This document shows positions 54,700-63,882 of a stretch of 64,000 nucleotides of DNA, piece by piece. The stretch comes from Rhizobium sp. 9140 (lineage in GTDB: Bacteria; Pseudomonadota; Alphaproteobacteria; Rhizobiales; Rhizobiaceae). The position numbers and the translations under genes were made by a program. The stretch spans positions 99,069-163,068 of the forward strand of contig NZ_FJUR01000003.1 in assembly GCF_900067135.1 (NCBI RefSeq). Reading direction: 5' to 3'. The notes beneath the pieces are model-generated. The model had not been told where the DNA came from. It was given only the letters and a program-made list of their open reading frames with translations, and made no database searches. Numbering within the stretch: position 1 is the first letter of the stretch; each line of letters opens with the position of its first letter.

Positions 54700-56195
54700 G
54701 TGGAACTTTATTTGAGGGTTCGCCTGGCTGTTTCCGAAGGGATGACGCAGCGTCAGGCAGCAAAGCATTTCAACGTATCGCGCGACAGCGTGGCCAAGAT
54801 GCTGTCGTATTCGACACCGCCCGGCTATCAGCGACGTTCGCCGATCCGGCGTCCGAAGCTGGATGCATTCGTTTCGACGATCGAGCAGTGGCTGGAAGCT
54901 GACATGGTGATGCCGCGCAAGCAGCGGCATACTGCCAAACGGGTGTTCGACCGGCTTCGTGACGAGTGCGGCTTCACCGGCGGCTACACGATCATCAAGG
55001 ATTATATGCGCGAGCGGGATCAACGCCGCCAGGAGGTGTTTGTGCCGCTGTCGCATCCACCGGGCCATGCGCAGGCCGATTTCGGCGAGGCGACGGTGGT
55101 GATCGGCGGCGTCGAGCAGAAAGCTCGCTTCTTTGTGCTGGATCTTCCTCATAGCGACGGATGTTATGTGCGTGCCTATCCGGCGGCAGTGGCCGAAGCC
55201 TGGGTGGATGGTCATGTCCACGCCTTTGCGTTCTTCGGGGCCGTGCCGCAGTCGATCGTCTATGACAACGACCGTTGCCTTGTCGCAAAGATCCTGCCCG
55301 ACGGCACACGCAAGCGGGCAGCGCTGTTCAGCGGCTTCCTGTCCCACTACCTGATCCGGGATCGCTATGGGCGGCCGGGAAAGGGCAACGACAAGGGGAA
55401 TGTCGAGGGTCTTGTCGGATATGCCCGACGCAACTTCATGGTGCCGATCCCGCGGTTTGCGACATGGGATGCGTTCAATGCTTTTCTGGAAGAGCAGTGC
55501 CGCAAACGCCAGCGCGACAAGCTGCGGGGCGAGAGCGAGACGATTGGCGAACGGCTGCAGCGCGATCTTGCGGCCATGCGTCCCTTGCCGGCGTCGCCGT
55601 TTGATGCCTGCGACCAGGCCAGCGCTGTTGTGACAGCCCAGTCGCTGGTGCGCTACAAGACGAACGACTATTCCGTACCGGTCGCCTACGGCCATCAGGA
55701 CGTCTGGGTCCGGGCTATGTCGATCAGGTGGTGATCGGCTGCCGCGGCGAGATCATCGCGCGTCATCCGCGATGCTGGGAACGGGAAGACGTCGTCTTCG
55801 ATCCCGTCCATTACCTGCCGCTGATCGAGCGGAAGATCAATTCTCTGGATCAGGCGGCTCCATTGCAGGGCTGGGATCTGCCAGACGAGTTCGCGACGCT
55901 GCGCCGGCTGATGGAAGGCCGCATGGCCAAACATGGGCGGCGAGAATACGTGCAGGTTCTGCGCCTGCTGGAAAGCTTCGACCTTGCCGATCTACATGCA
56001 GCGGTGAAGCAGGCGATACAGCTCGGCGCGATCGGCTTCGATGCGGTCAAGCATCTGATCCTGTGCCGGGTCGAGCGCCGGCCGCCGCGGTTGGATCTGG
56101 CGATCTATCCCTACCTGCCGACGGCGACTGTCGAGAAGACGTCAGCAAAGGCGTATATGCGCCTCCTGTCATCTGATGCGGGAGAAGCGGCATGA
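54700..56195 (+). pseudogene. istA: istA transposase with frameshift (copy C)
   Basis: The first 338 residues match IstA of copies A and B (SEGMTQRQAAKHFNVSRDSV; QADFGEA; EGLVGYARR), then the frame breaks near 55711-55714, after DVWVR. The expected GYVDQVVIG continues in another frame to 56195. One G appears to be missing in a run of Gs (CGGGCTATG where CGGGGCTATG or similar is expected). The DDE core lies before the break, but the C-terminal part is lost. Sequencing error cannot be excluded. Confidence 0.8.
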
Positions 56196-56950
56196 GCAGC
56201 GACGCGCCAGAGATCCTGCTTGGCCACTATCTCAAAACCCTCAAGCTGCCGACCTTCCAGCGCGAGCACCAGAAGCTGGCCCGGCTATGCGCCACCGAAG
56301 GCGTCGATCATGTCGGCTACCTGTTCCGGCTTGCTGAACGGGAGATGATCGAGCGGGACCGCCGCAAGGTCGAACGTCGGATCAAGGCGGCCAAGTTCCC
56401 GGTCGTCAAAAGCCTCGACAGCTTCGACTTCACAGCCATCCCCAAGCTGAACAAGATGCAGGTGCTAGAGCTTTCCCGTTGCGAATGGATCGAGCGCCGC
56501 GAGAACGTCATTGCGCTGGGCCCGAGCGGCACGGGAAAGACGCATGTCGCACTCGGTCTCGGCCTGGCCGCCTGCCAGAAGGGCCTGTCCGTCGGCTTCA
56601 CCACGGCGGCGGCCCTGGTCAGCGAGATGATGGAGGCGCGTGACGAGCGGCGTCTGCTCCGGTTCCAGAAGCAGATGGCCGCCTACAAGCTGCTGATCAT
56701 CGATGAGCTGGGATTTGTGCCACTATCAAAGACCGGGGCGGAATTGCTGTTCGAGCTGATCTCGCAACGCTACGAGCGTGGTGCCACCCTGATCACCAGC
56801 AATCTGCCTTTCGACGAATGGACGGAAACACTGGGGTCCGAACGTCTCACCGGCGCACTGCTCGATCGCATCACCCACCACGTCAACATCCTCGAGATGA
56901 ACGGCGAAAGCTATCGTCTCGCTCAAAGTCGCGCCCGAAAGGCCTGCTAA
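56192..56950 (+). CDS. istB: IstB ATPase (copy C)
   Basis: 252 residues, closely similar to copies A and B, with scattered substitutions such as TFQREHQKL for SFQREYQKL. Walker A GPSGTGKTHVAL and Walker B LLIIDELGF are intact. The start overlaps the istA stop by four bases, as in the other copies. Confidence 0.9.
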   Translation: MSSDAPEILLGHYLKTLKLPTFQREHQKLARLCATEGVDHVGYLFRLAEREMIERDRRKVERRIKAAKFPVVKSLDSFDFTAIPKLNKMQVLELSRCEWIERRENVIALGPSGTGKTHVALGLGLAACQKGLSVGFTTAAALVSEMMEARDERRLLRFQKQMAAYKLLIIDELGFVPLSKTGAELLFELISQRYERGATLITSNLPFDEWTETLGSERLTGALLDRITHHVNILEMNGESYRLAQSRARKAC

Positions 56951-56971
56951 AACTCCCCTCAAAAAATCGCC

Positions 56972-57028
56972 GCGCCGGCCTAAGACCCCCGCTCGGGCTA
57001 CGCCCTCCCGGCCGTCTCAGGCCGGCGC
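56972..57028. repeat. Stem-loop between istB and the IS end (copy C)
   Basis: GCGCCGGCCTAAGAC (56972-56986) pairs with GTCTCAGGCCGGCGC (57014-57028), with one mismatch. The outer bases differ from copies A and B on both arms, so pairing is kept by compensating changes. Confidence 0.6.
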
Positions 57029-57206
57029 CATAGTGGCCGACTTTTGCTCCGCCCCATGGCCGGTTTTTTACTCCGCCGTTGACACATGTTGCGCATTTAT
57101 CGCAGAACCGACGGCATCGGAGGCCCTCCGGGTGTATCGCCGGTCGATTTCCGCATCCTTATCGTGTAAGAGGCAATCAACCCACAGCAGTGATAGCGTG
57201 CCGCCT

Positions 57207-58865
57207 ATGGCCATGACGTTCCTTACGAACAACACGAAGACCAGTGTCAGCTTCACCGAAGCCGACACCACGCTGGTGCTCGTCAAAGACGTGATCCTTT
57301 CGGTCACCAACAGTGGCATCGTTGCGTCCGGTCTTGCAAAGGCGCGCGCCGTCGTGGTTGATGGTACGATTTCGGCCGGTGTGTCCGGCGTCACGTTCGG
57401 CGCGGCCAATGCCGGCGACCTGAAAGGGTCCGTCGTCGTCTCGGAGACCGGATCGATCGTCGCGGGCGCCTTCGGCATATCGGCGACGGCCGTCGGCATG
57501 GATATCGTCAATCGCGGTGGTATTTTAGGCAAACAGGCCGGCGTCAGCGTGGTCGGCAGCAAAGCGAATGTCGCCAACGAGGGCACCATTTCGTCGGCAG
57601 CCGGCAGTGCTGTCTCGGTGGTGGGTGCCGCGGCCATGGTCGTCAACAACGGCCGGATGGCTGGACAGACGGATGCCGTGAAGCTTTCCGGCGACCGCAT
57701 GGCCATGACGAACAACAAGGACATCTCGTCTGCCACGGCCGCTGGCATTGTCATTGATGGATTGGGCTCGACCGTGACCAATAACGGGTCGATCGGCGCG
57801 CGCGGCAATGGCATCGTGGCAACCGGCGTCGCGGAGATCATCACCAATAATGGCACGGTCGGCAGCGGTGCCAGTGCGATCGTGGCGAAGGGCAAGAACG
57901 CCGTCATCACGAACTCCGGTGCTCTGCAGGCGAGCGTCGATGGCATCGCGCTTTCCGGCGCGAACGGCACGGTGACGAACAGCAAGATGATTGCGGTCGG
58001 TGGCACGGCCGTCAGCGTTACCGCCAATGGTGCGATCGTCAACAATCTGGGCACGATAAGCGGTGCCATCGGCATCGCCGTCGTGGGTGACGCCGCGCGA
58101 GGCGCCAACAGCGGCACGATTTCCGCCTCCAAGGGCAGCGCTGTCGATTTCACCAAGGCGGATCACGCCAGCTTCAACAATAGCGGCGTGTTGTCCTCGG
58201 CGTCCGGTCTTGCGTTCAAGGGCGGCGATGGCCAGCAGTCGCTGACGAACGGCGGCACGATCAAAGGCGATGTGCTTCTGGGCGGCGGCAGCGACTATTT
58301 CGATGGCCGCGGTGGCACCGTCATGGGCAAGGTCGCGGGTGGTGCCGGCCACGACACGTATGTCATCGACAACGCCCGTACGTTGTTGGTCGAAGCCAAG
58401 AATGCCGGAAACGATCTCGTCATCTCCAGCGTCAGCTACGCGCTGGCCGATAATTTCGAGTTCCTGACGCTGGGTGGGACGGCGGCGGTGAACGCGACCG
58501 GCAATGCGCTGGCGAACCAGATCCACGGCAATGGTGCCGACAACCGGATCGACGGCAAGGTCGGCAACGATATGATCTGGGGCCATGGCGGCGCGGATAT
58601 TCTGACGGGCGGTGCCGGCATCGACCAGTTCGTCTTTGCCAGCGGCGACGGGCGCGATGTCATCACCGATTTCGCCGCCAGCGGCAAGGCGCATGACATT
58701 CTCGACCTGACCGGTGTGAAGGCGATCACCAGCTTCACCGACCTGATGAAAAACCATGCCCGGCAGATGGGTAGCGATGTGATGATCGATGCCACCGGTG
58801 GCGACAGCATCCTGCTCAAGGGGGTGAAGCTCGCCCATTTCGACAAGGGCGACTTCTTCTTTTGA
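57207..58865 (+). CDS. RTX-type secreted beta-solenoid protein
   Basis: 552 residues from the ATG at 57207 (ATG at 57213 also possible); the frame stays open into the IS end. Residues 1-370 are degenerate repeats of about 20-22 residues rich in N-x-G-x-I and V-x-N-x-G (ITNNGTVGSGASAIVAKGKN), suggesting a right-handed beta-helix. Residues 400-520 hold RTX calcium-binding nonapeptide-like repeats (GGAGHDTYVIDN, GNDMIWGHGGADILTGGAGI). The end DKGDFFF resembles a type I secretion signal. Probably a surface or matrix protein exported by an ABC-type secretion system encoded elsewhere. No catalytic domain seen. Confidence 0.75.
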   Translation: MAMTFLTNNTKTSVSFTEADTTLVLVKDVILSVTNSGIVASGLAKARAVVVDGTISAGVSGVTFGAANAGDLKGSVVVSETGSIVAGAFGISATAVGMDIVNRGGILGKQAGVSVVGSKANVANEGTISSAAGSAVSVVGAAAMVVNNGRMAGQTDAVKLSGDRMAMTNNKDISSATAAGIVIDGLGSTVTNNGSIGARGNGIVATGVAEIITNNGTVGSGASAIVAKGKNAVITNSGALQASVDGIALSGANGTVTNSKMIAVGGTAVSVTANGAIVNNLGTISGAIGIAVVGDAARGANSGTISASKGSAVDFTKADHASFNNSGVLSSASGLAFKGGDGQQSLTNGGTIKGDVLLGGGSDYFDGRGGTVMGKVAGGAGHDTYVIDNARTLLVEAKNAGNDLVISSVSYALADNFEFLTLGGTAAVNATGNALANQIHGNGADNRIDGKVGNDMIWGHGGADILTGGAGIDQFVFASGDGRDVITDFAASGKAHDILDLTGVKAITSFTDLMKNHARQMGSDVMIDATGGDSILLKGVKLAHFDKGDFFF

Positions 58866-58871
58866 TCTCGT

Positions 58872-58902
58872 CGCGCGCGGGCGGCTCAGGCCGCCGCGCG
58901 CT
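58872..58902. terminator. GC-rich hairpin between the convergent RTX and ornithine cyclodeaminase genes
   Basis: GCGCGCGGGCGGC and GCCGCCGCGCGC pair (one bulged G) around TCAG. The loop contains the stop codon of the minus-strand gene. Probable bidirectional transcription stop. Confidence 0.5.
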
Positions 58903-59934
58903 GGAGCATGCCGAAGAGGTCGCGTGGGTCGTCGGGATCGGCGATGATGTCGATCTGCTGGAAGAAATCCGTCCCGACCAAGGCGGAACGCACATAGCGA
59001 AGTGCAGAGAAATCCTCCACTGCGAAGCCGACGCTGTCGAACAGCGTGATCTGCCGCGCATCGCGCCGGCCGGGCGCTTCGCCTCGCACGACCTTCCAGA
59101 GCTCCGTCACCGGGTAATCCGGCGCCATCTGCTGAATCTCGCCTTCGACACGGGTCTGCGGCGGATATTCAACGAAAGTGTCGGCACGCAGCAGGATATC
59201 CCGGTGCAGCTCGGTCTTTCCCGGGCAGTCCCCGCCGATCGCGTTGATATGGACTCCGCTGCCGATCATGTTGTCGGTGAGGATCGTCGCATACTGTTTG
59301 TCCGCCGTGCAGGTGGTGATGATGCCGGCACCCTCGATCGCCTGTTCGGCGCTTTCGCACGCGTGCAATGCGAGGCCCGAACCGGTGAGGTTGCGGATGG
59401 TCTTCTCGGTCGCCCTGATATCGATATCGTAAAGCCGGATCTCCGTGATGCCGAGAACGGCTTCATCGCCAGCGCCTGAAACTCGGCCTGCGCGCCGTTG
59501 CCGATCATGGCCATCACCCGCGTGCCCTTCGGGGCGAGATGCCGTGCGGCCATGGCGGAGGTTGCGGCCGTGCGCAGCGCTGTCAGCAGCGTCATTTCCG
59601 TCAGCAGGAGGGGATAGCCTGTGGCAACATCGGCCAGCAGCCCGAAGGCGGTCACCGTCTGGAGGCCGGCGGCCATGTTCTTCGGGTGACCGTTCACATA
59701 TTTGAAGCCATAGATCTCGCCGTCGGAGGTCGGCATCAGCTCGATCACGCCATCCCGAGAATGCGAGGCGATCCGTGACGTTTTGTCGAAGACCTCCCAG
59801 CGCCGGAAGTCGTCCTCAATCGTGTCGGTCAGTTCGCGTAGGACGCGTTCGATGCCCAGATGATGGACGAGGCGCATCATGTTCTCGACGCTGACGAAGG
59901 GGATCAGGGCCTTTTCGGAAGGCAGGGCAGACAT
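58886..59934 (-). pseudogene. Ornithine cyclodeaminase-family gene with a frameshift
   Basis: Two overlapping frames together give a complete ornithine cyclodeaminase/mu-crystallin protein. The first (from 59934) reads SVENMMRLVHHLGIERVLRE to MIGNGAQAEFQALAMK. The second continues ITEIRLYDIDIRATEK-like sequence, GIITTCTADKQ, and HINAIGGDCPGKTELH to the stop at 58886. The break near 59460 is explained by one missing G in AAGCC. The NAD-binding GNGAQAEF site is intact. The family makes proline from ornithine or reduces cyclic imines. Either a recent pseudogene or a base-call error. Confidence 0.75.
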
Positions 59935-60056
59935 GGGTGTTTCCTCGTTTCAGAGGTCGATGGTAGCAACCGCAGATGCTCACTGAAACGGCAGATGATT
60001 GTCATATTCCTTGCTGAACCAAGCAGAGTGCCAGCCGGATTGTGCAAATTGCTCGA

Positions 60057-60872
60057 TCAGCGCGAGAGGAGATATTGCCGCGGCGGGCTGCCCATCATCC
60101 GGCGGAACATGGTGGTGAAGGCCGCGATGTTCTCATAGCCGGCATCGAGCGCGACGCTGGTGATCGAGTGCCCGGCGGCGAGCCGCGGCAGCGAGGCGAA
60201 AAGGCAGGCCTGCTGGCGCCACGTTACGAAGCTGACGCCGGTCTGGGTGCGAAAGAAGCGCGTAAAACTGCGGCGGCTCATGGCAAGCGTTGCGGCCCAG
60301 TCATCAATGCTCGCAACCGCGCGCGGCGCCTCCAGAAAGGCCCGGCAGGCAGCGGCAAGCCGCGGGTCGTTCGGAAAGGGCAGGCCGAGCGGGACTTCAG
60401 GCAGTTGCTGCATCTCGTCTAGCAGCAGATCCATGATCAGCTCCCGCCGTCGCGGCTTTGGAAAGGGCGGCGTATCGCGCACCAGTTCGTCCATCAGGTT
60501 TGCTGCGAGTGTGGTGACGTTGACCACCTTCGGCCGCTCGACGAAGGCCAGTTGCGTATCGACGTAGATCGACAGCATTTCGACCGGGCTTATGGTTTCC
60601 GATGCATGCTCTAGGCCGGCGGGAATGATCAGGCCATGGCCGGGCGGGATCATCCAGCGCCGGTCGCTGGTGCCGACCACGACCACACCGCGGCGCGCGT
60701 GCCAGAGCTGCGTCTTGCGGTGCGAGTGCAGGGGGCTGCGCATGCCGGCCTTGTAGTTCCGGCCGATCGCATAGAGCGGCTCCTGCGCCGCATCGATCCG
60801 CTTCAGGCTCTGCCGATGCTCATCGAGATCGACACCGATCGTCGGAAAATCCACAAACCGCATTTGGCCCAC
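60057..60872 (-). CDS. AraC-family transcriptional regulator
   Basis: 271 residues. An N-terminal cupin-like sensor (GMRSPLHSHRKTQLWHARRG, PPGHGLIIPAGLEHAS) is followed by two helix-turn-helices (VASIDDWAATLAMSRRSFTRFFRTQTGVSF; HSITSVALDAGYENIAAFTTMFRRMMG), the AraC/XylS pattern. It is intact, unlike its neighbours. Divergent from the MFS transporter gene (61027), which is its likely target, and upstream of the ornithine cyclodeaminase gene. Confidence 0.88.
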   Translation of the reverse strand: MGQMRFVDFPTIGVDLDEHRQSLKRIDAAQEPLYAIGRNYKAGMRSPLHSHRKTQLWHARRGVVVVGTSDRRWMIPPGHGLIIPAGLEHASETISPVEMLSIYVDTQLAFVERPKVVNVTTLAANLMDELVRDTPPFPKPRRRELIMDLLLDEMQQLPEVPLGLPFPNDPRLAAACRAFLEAPRAVASIDDWAATLAMSRRSFTRFFRTQTGVSFVTWRQQACLFASLPRLAAGHSITSVALDAGYENIAAFTTMFRRMMGSPPRQYLLSR

Positions 60873-61026
60873 TCACGAAAGAAGTGGACCAGAGCGCAAA
60901 GGTAGGCCAGCGTCAAGGTCTGTAGGAAAAGCGAACGGCGCGTTATGCGCCGAAACGGACGGCCCAAACCGGGAGGAGACCCATCATGGCGAGCGTAACC
61001 ACACCAAGTGGGTCCGGGCAGACACC

Positions 61027-62192
61027 ATGGCCTTTTCGATCATAGCGGCAGCCAGCTTCTGCCACATGCTCAACGATATCATGCAGTCGCTGCTGACCTC
61101 CCTCTACCCGCTGATCAAGGCGAACTATGCGCTCGATTTCGTCCAGATCGGCCTTCTGACCTTCGCGTTTCAGGTGACGGCATCGCTGTTGCAGCCGTTG
61201 GTGGGCGTGGTGACGGACCGTTGGCCGATGCCGTTCTCCCTGCCGGCGGCGATGCTTGCCACCTGCGCTGGGCTGTTTACGCTGGCCTTCGCCCATAGTT
61301 TCGAGGTGCTGGTCATCGGTGCCTGCCCTCATCGGCGTTGGTTCCGCCGTCTTCCACCCGGAAGCCTCGCGCGTGGCTCGCCTCGCCTCGGGTGGGCGGC
61401 ACGGTCTTGCGCAATCTTTCTTTCAGGTCGGCGGCAATGCCGGCACGGCCATTGGGCCGCTGCTCGCGGCGTTCGTCGTCATCCCGCGCGGGCAGGAGAC
61501 GCTTGGCTGGTTCTCGATCATCGCCGTCGTCGGCTTCATCGTGCTATCCTTCGTCAGCACATGGTATCTACGCCATCGCCGCGCGACGGCTGGCCGTCCA
61601 ACGCTCGACCGCGCCCTGCCGCTGCCGCGCAATCAGGTGCTGTGGACCCTGGCCGTCCTCACCGTGCTGACGGCAACGAAGAACGCCTATCTCGCCAGTC
61701 TTTCAAGCTACTTCACATTCTTTTGCCATCGAGAAGTTCGGCGTCGGCGTGCAGGATGCGCAGGTCATGTTGTTCCTGTTTCTCGGAGCGTCCGCGGCCG
61801 GCGTGTTCTTCGGCGGACCGATCGGCGACCGGTTTGGCGCCCGCGTCGTCATCTGGTTCTCGATCCTCGGCGTCATCCCCTTCGCGCTGATGCTGCCTTA
61901 CGCCAATCTCTTCTGGACCTCGGCGCTTGTCATCGTCATCGGCTTCATCTTCTCCTCCGCGTTTTCCGCCATCGTGGTCTTCGCGCAAGAACTGGTGCCG
62001 GGCCGTGTAGGGCTGATCGCCGGCATGTTCTTCGGCTTCGCCTTCGGGTTCGGAGGCATCGGCGCAGCCGTCCTCGGCCTGTTTGCCGATCGCTACGGCA
62101 TCGAGTTCGTCTACCGGCTCTGCTCCTACCTGCCGCTGCTTGGCCTGCTCACTGTCCTGCTGCCGAAGCTGCCCGGTCGAAAGCGCGCCTGA
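61027..62192 (+). pseudogene. MFS transporter (fosmidomycin-resistance-like) with two frameshifts
   Basis: Three frames in order give one 12-TM transporter: SFCHMLNDIMQSLLTSLYPL to FEVLVIGAC (to about 61327), then IGVGSAVFHPEASRVARLAS to LSSYFTFF (to about 61724), then IEKFGVGVQDAQVMLFLFLG to KLPGRKRA. The breaks are an extra C in TGCCCTC and an extra T in TTTTGCC. The block FHPEASR is typical of the Fsr/MdtG-like MFS group that exports drugs or small metabolites. The native start may be 61027, or further upstream at 60986 if another indel is present. Confidence 0.7.
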
Positions 62193-62194
62193 GG

Positions 62195-63678
62195 CTACAG
62201 ACTGATGCTACCGCCTGCGGCTCCGTCGCAGATGGCTTCCGCCTCAATCTCGACCGCGTAATCGCCGATCAGATTGCCGCCTCCCATCATCGTGTTGGCG
62301 GGCAGGACGGTGCGAAGACGCGGCCGTGGGCGCGGGAAACCGGCTCCCATTGGCTGGCGTCGCGAGATAGACGCGGGTCCGCACCACATCTTCCATCGAT
62401 CCGCCGAGCGCGGCGATCGATGCGGCGATCTTGTCGAGGATGTAGGTTGCCTGCGCTCCCGCATCCCCGGCGCGACGCAGCGGTCGGCTGCATGCGTGGC
62501 CGTCGTGCCGGAGACGTGGATGCGGTTGCCCACGCGGACGGCGCGGCTGTAGCCGGCGATCGGCTCCCAGATGCTGCCGGAGGAGACACGGCTGCGTCCC
62601 GGCCGGCCCGGAACCGGCTCGGCGGTGTAGATCGAGGGAATGGCACTCAGATGATGGCTGAGATCGCCGGAGGCGGTAAGGAACGGCGGCTTGCGATATT
62701 CATCGCCGCAATCGCCGGGGATGGGCTGGGTGGCGGCGAAAGCCTCGTTAAGATCCGCATGGTCCTGCGCGTCGAGCGAGAAGCCGAAAACGTTCAGATT
62801 GTCGCCGCGATGCTCGTTTTCTCCAAGCCGCGCGCCGATGATCGTGGCGGCAACGGCTGGATGTTCTAGAACCCAGCGGCTGGCGACGTTCGACAGAGAG
62901 ACATGATGTCGCCGGGCGATCCGCGATGCGGCTTCGAGGATGCCCTGAAACGCGGCCCAGCCGCCGGCCGTGTCGATGAAGCGCTTGTATTTCGAGCGGC
63001 TCCAGTCGGGTATCGTTTCCGGTTCCGGCGCACCCAGCCATTTTTCGGAGAGAAGCCCCCGCAGAGCGAGCCATAGGCCAACAGCTTGACGCCGCGCTTC
63101 TGGCAGAGATCCGACAAGGCGCCTGCGGCACGGCGGTCGACCAGCGAGAACGAGACCTGATTGGTCGTGATCTCGATGCCGTCGGACAGCGCCAGCGCCA
63201 GATGCCCCGCGTCGAAATTCGTCAGGCCCAGCGCGCCGATGAGGCCTTCTTGCTTCAGCCGCTGCATCTCGTTGAGGGCATCCAGCCAGGCGGGGTGCTG
63301 GAAGGTCCACCAATGAAACTGCAAAAGGTCGATCCGCTCGACCCCGAGCCGGGTCAGACGTTCCTCGACGCCGCGCCGCACGATATCGCGCGTCATCGGG
63401 CCGGGCTCGGGACACCACTTCGTGAAGGCGACCGGTCGCGGTGCATTCGGGTAACGCGACAGGAGACGGCCGGTGATCACCTCGGCCGAACCATAGTGAT
63501 CGGCCATATCGAACGTGTCGAAACCGTTTCGAGCATAGGCCTGCAAGGCGTCTGCACCCATGTCCGGATCGATCGTCGTGCCGTTCTTTTCGATGTCGGC
63601 GACCTGCCAGAGGCCGCAGACGAGGCGGCTGATCTCCAGATCGGGTGTGAGGCGAATGCGGTCAGGGCGCTCGGTCAT
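62195..63678 (-). pseudogene. Aldo/keto reductase fused to a RidA-family domain, several frameshifts
   Basis: From the ATG at 63678 the first frame reads [32 protein letters not shown] and [13 protein letters not shown], a clear aldo/keto reductase barrel. Near 63050 one G is missing in a G run and the frame moves to [15 protein letters not shown]...[19 protein letters not shown]. After about residue 340 a RidA/YjgF domain follows ([16 protein letters not shown]), again broken at about 62470 and twice near 62330-62370, ending [20 protein letters not shown]. RidA proteins hydrolyse reactive imines; a fused reductase is unusual. At least four indels disrupt it. Confidence 0.65.
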
Positions 63679-63882
63679 CAGGACGTCTCCCGGGCCTGCG
63701 CCCGCGTTTTTCGCGGCGGCCGAGCGCGCTGCGCTCGCCCAGAATGCCGCGGGGCCGAAGAAGAAGGATGGCGCAAAGGCCGACGCCGATTGCGACGATC
63801 TGCAAGGATGCGGCGCGTATCCAGCGACGAGCGCGTGAATATCGAGTGCCGGACCCATCGGCGGAGCCGAGACGGCGCTCAT
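63662..63882 (-). pseudogene. Branched-chain amino-acid ABC permease (LivH/LivM) C-terminal remnant
   Basis: One minus-strand frame contains LQIVAIGVGLCAILLLRPRG then ILGERS, the typical end of a Liv-type permease. No membrane domain precedes it: only about 20 codons separate it from the end of the ATPase gene. The rest of the permease is deleted. Confidence 0.5.

Larger units (their letters stand above)
54578..57084 (+). mobile_element. IS21-family insertion sequence, copy C (diverged, opposite orientation)
   Basis: About 2507 bases, related to copies A and B but with many substitutions. It begins TGAGAGCGGCGG and ends CGCCGTTGACA, the same termini inverted. Terminal GTCGGCCAC/CGGCGG repeats are kept. 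istA carries a frameshift, so the copy is probably defective, though copies A and B could supply transposase. Flanks ...CCAGG and CATGTT... give no target duplication. It truncates the ROK gene on its left. Confidence 0.88.

Noticed and set aside
54514..55695. 393-codon minus-strand frame
   Set aside because: Antisense to istA of copy C, same cause as above.
57525..58838. 437-codon minus-strand frame, and another at 57068-58156
   Set aside because: Both are antisense to the repetitive RTX gene, whose biased codons leave the other strand open. Composition is unlike a real protein.
61256..62869. 537-codon plus-strand frame taken as one gene
   Set aside because: Only its middle (about 61328-61724) is real MFS sequence. 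It then runs out of frame through the transporter and across the antisense of the AKR-RidA gene.
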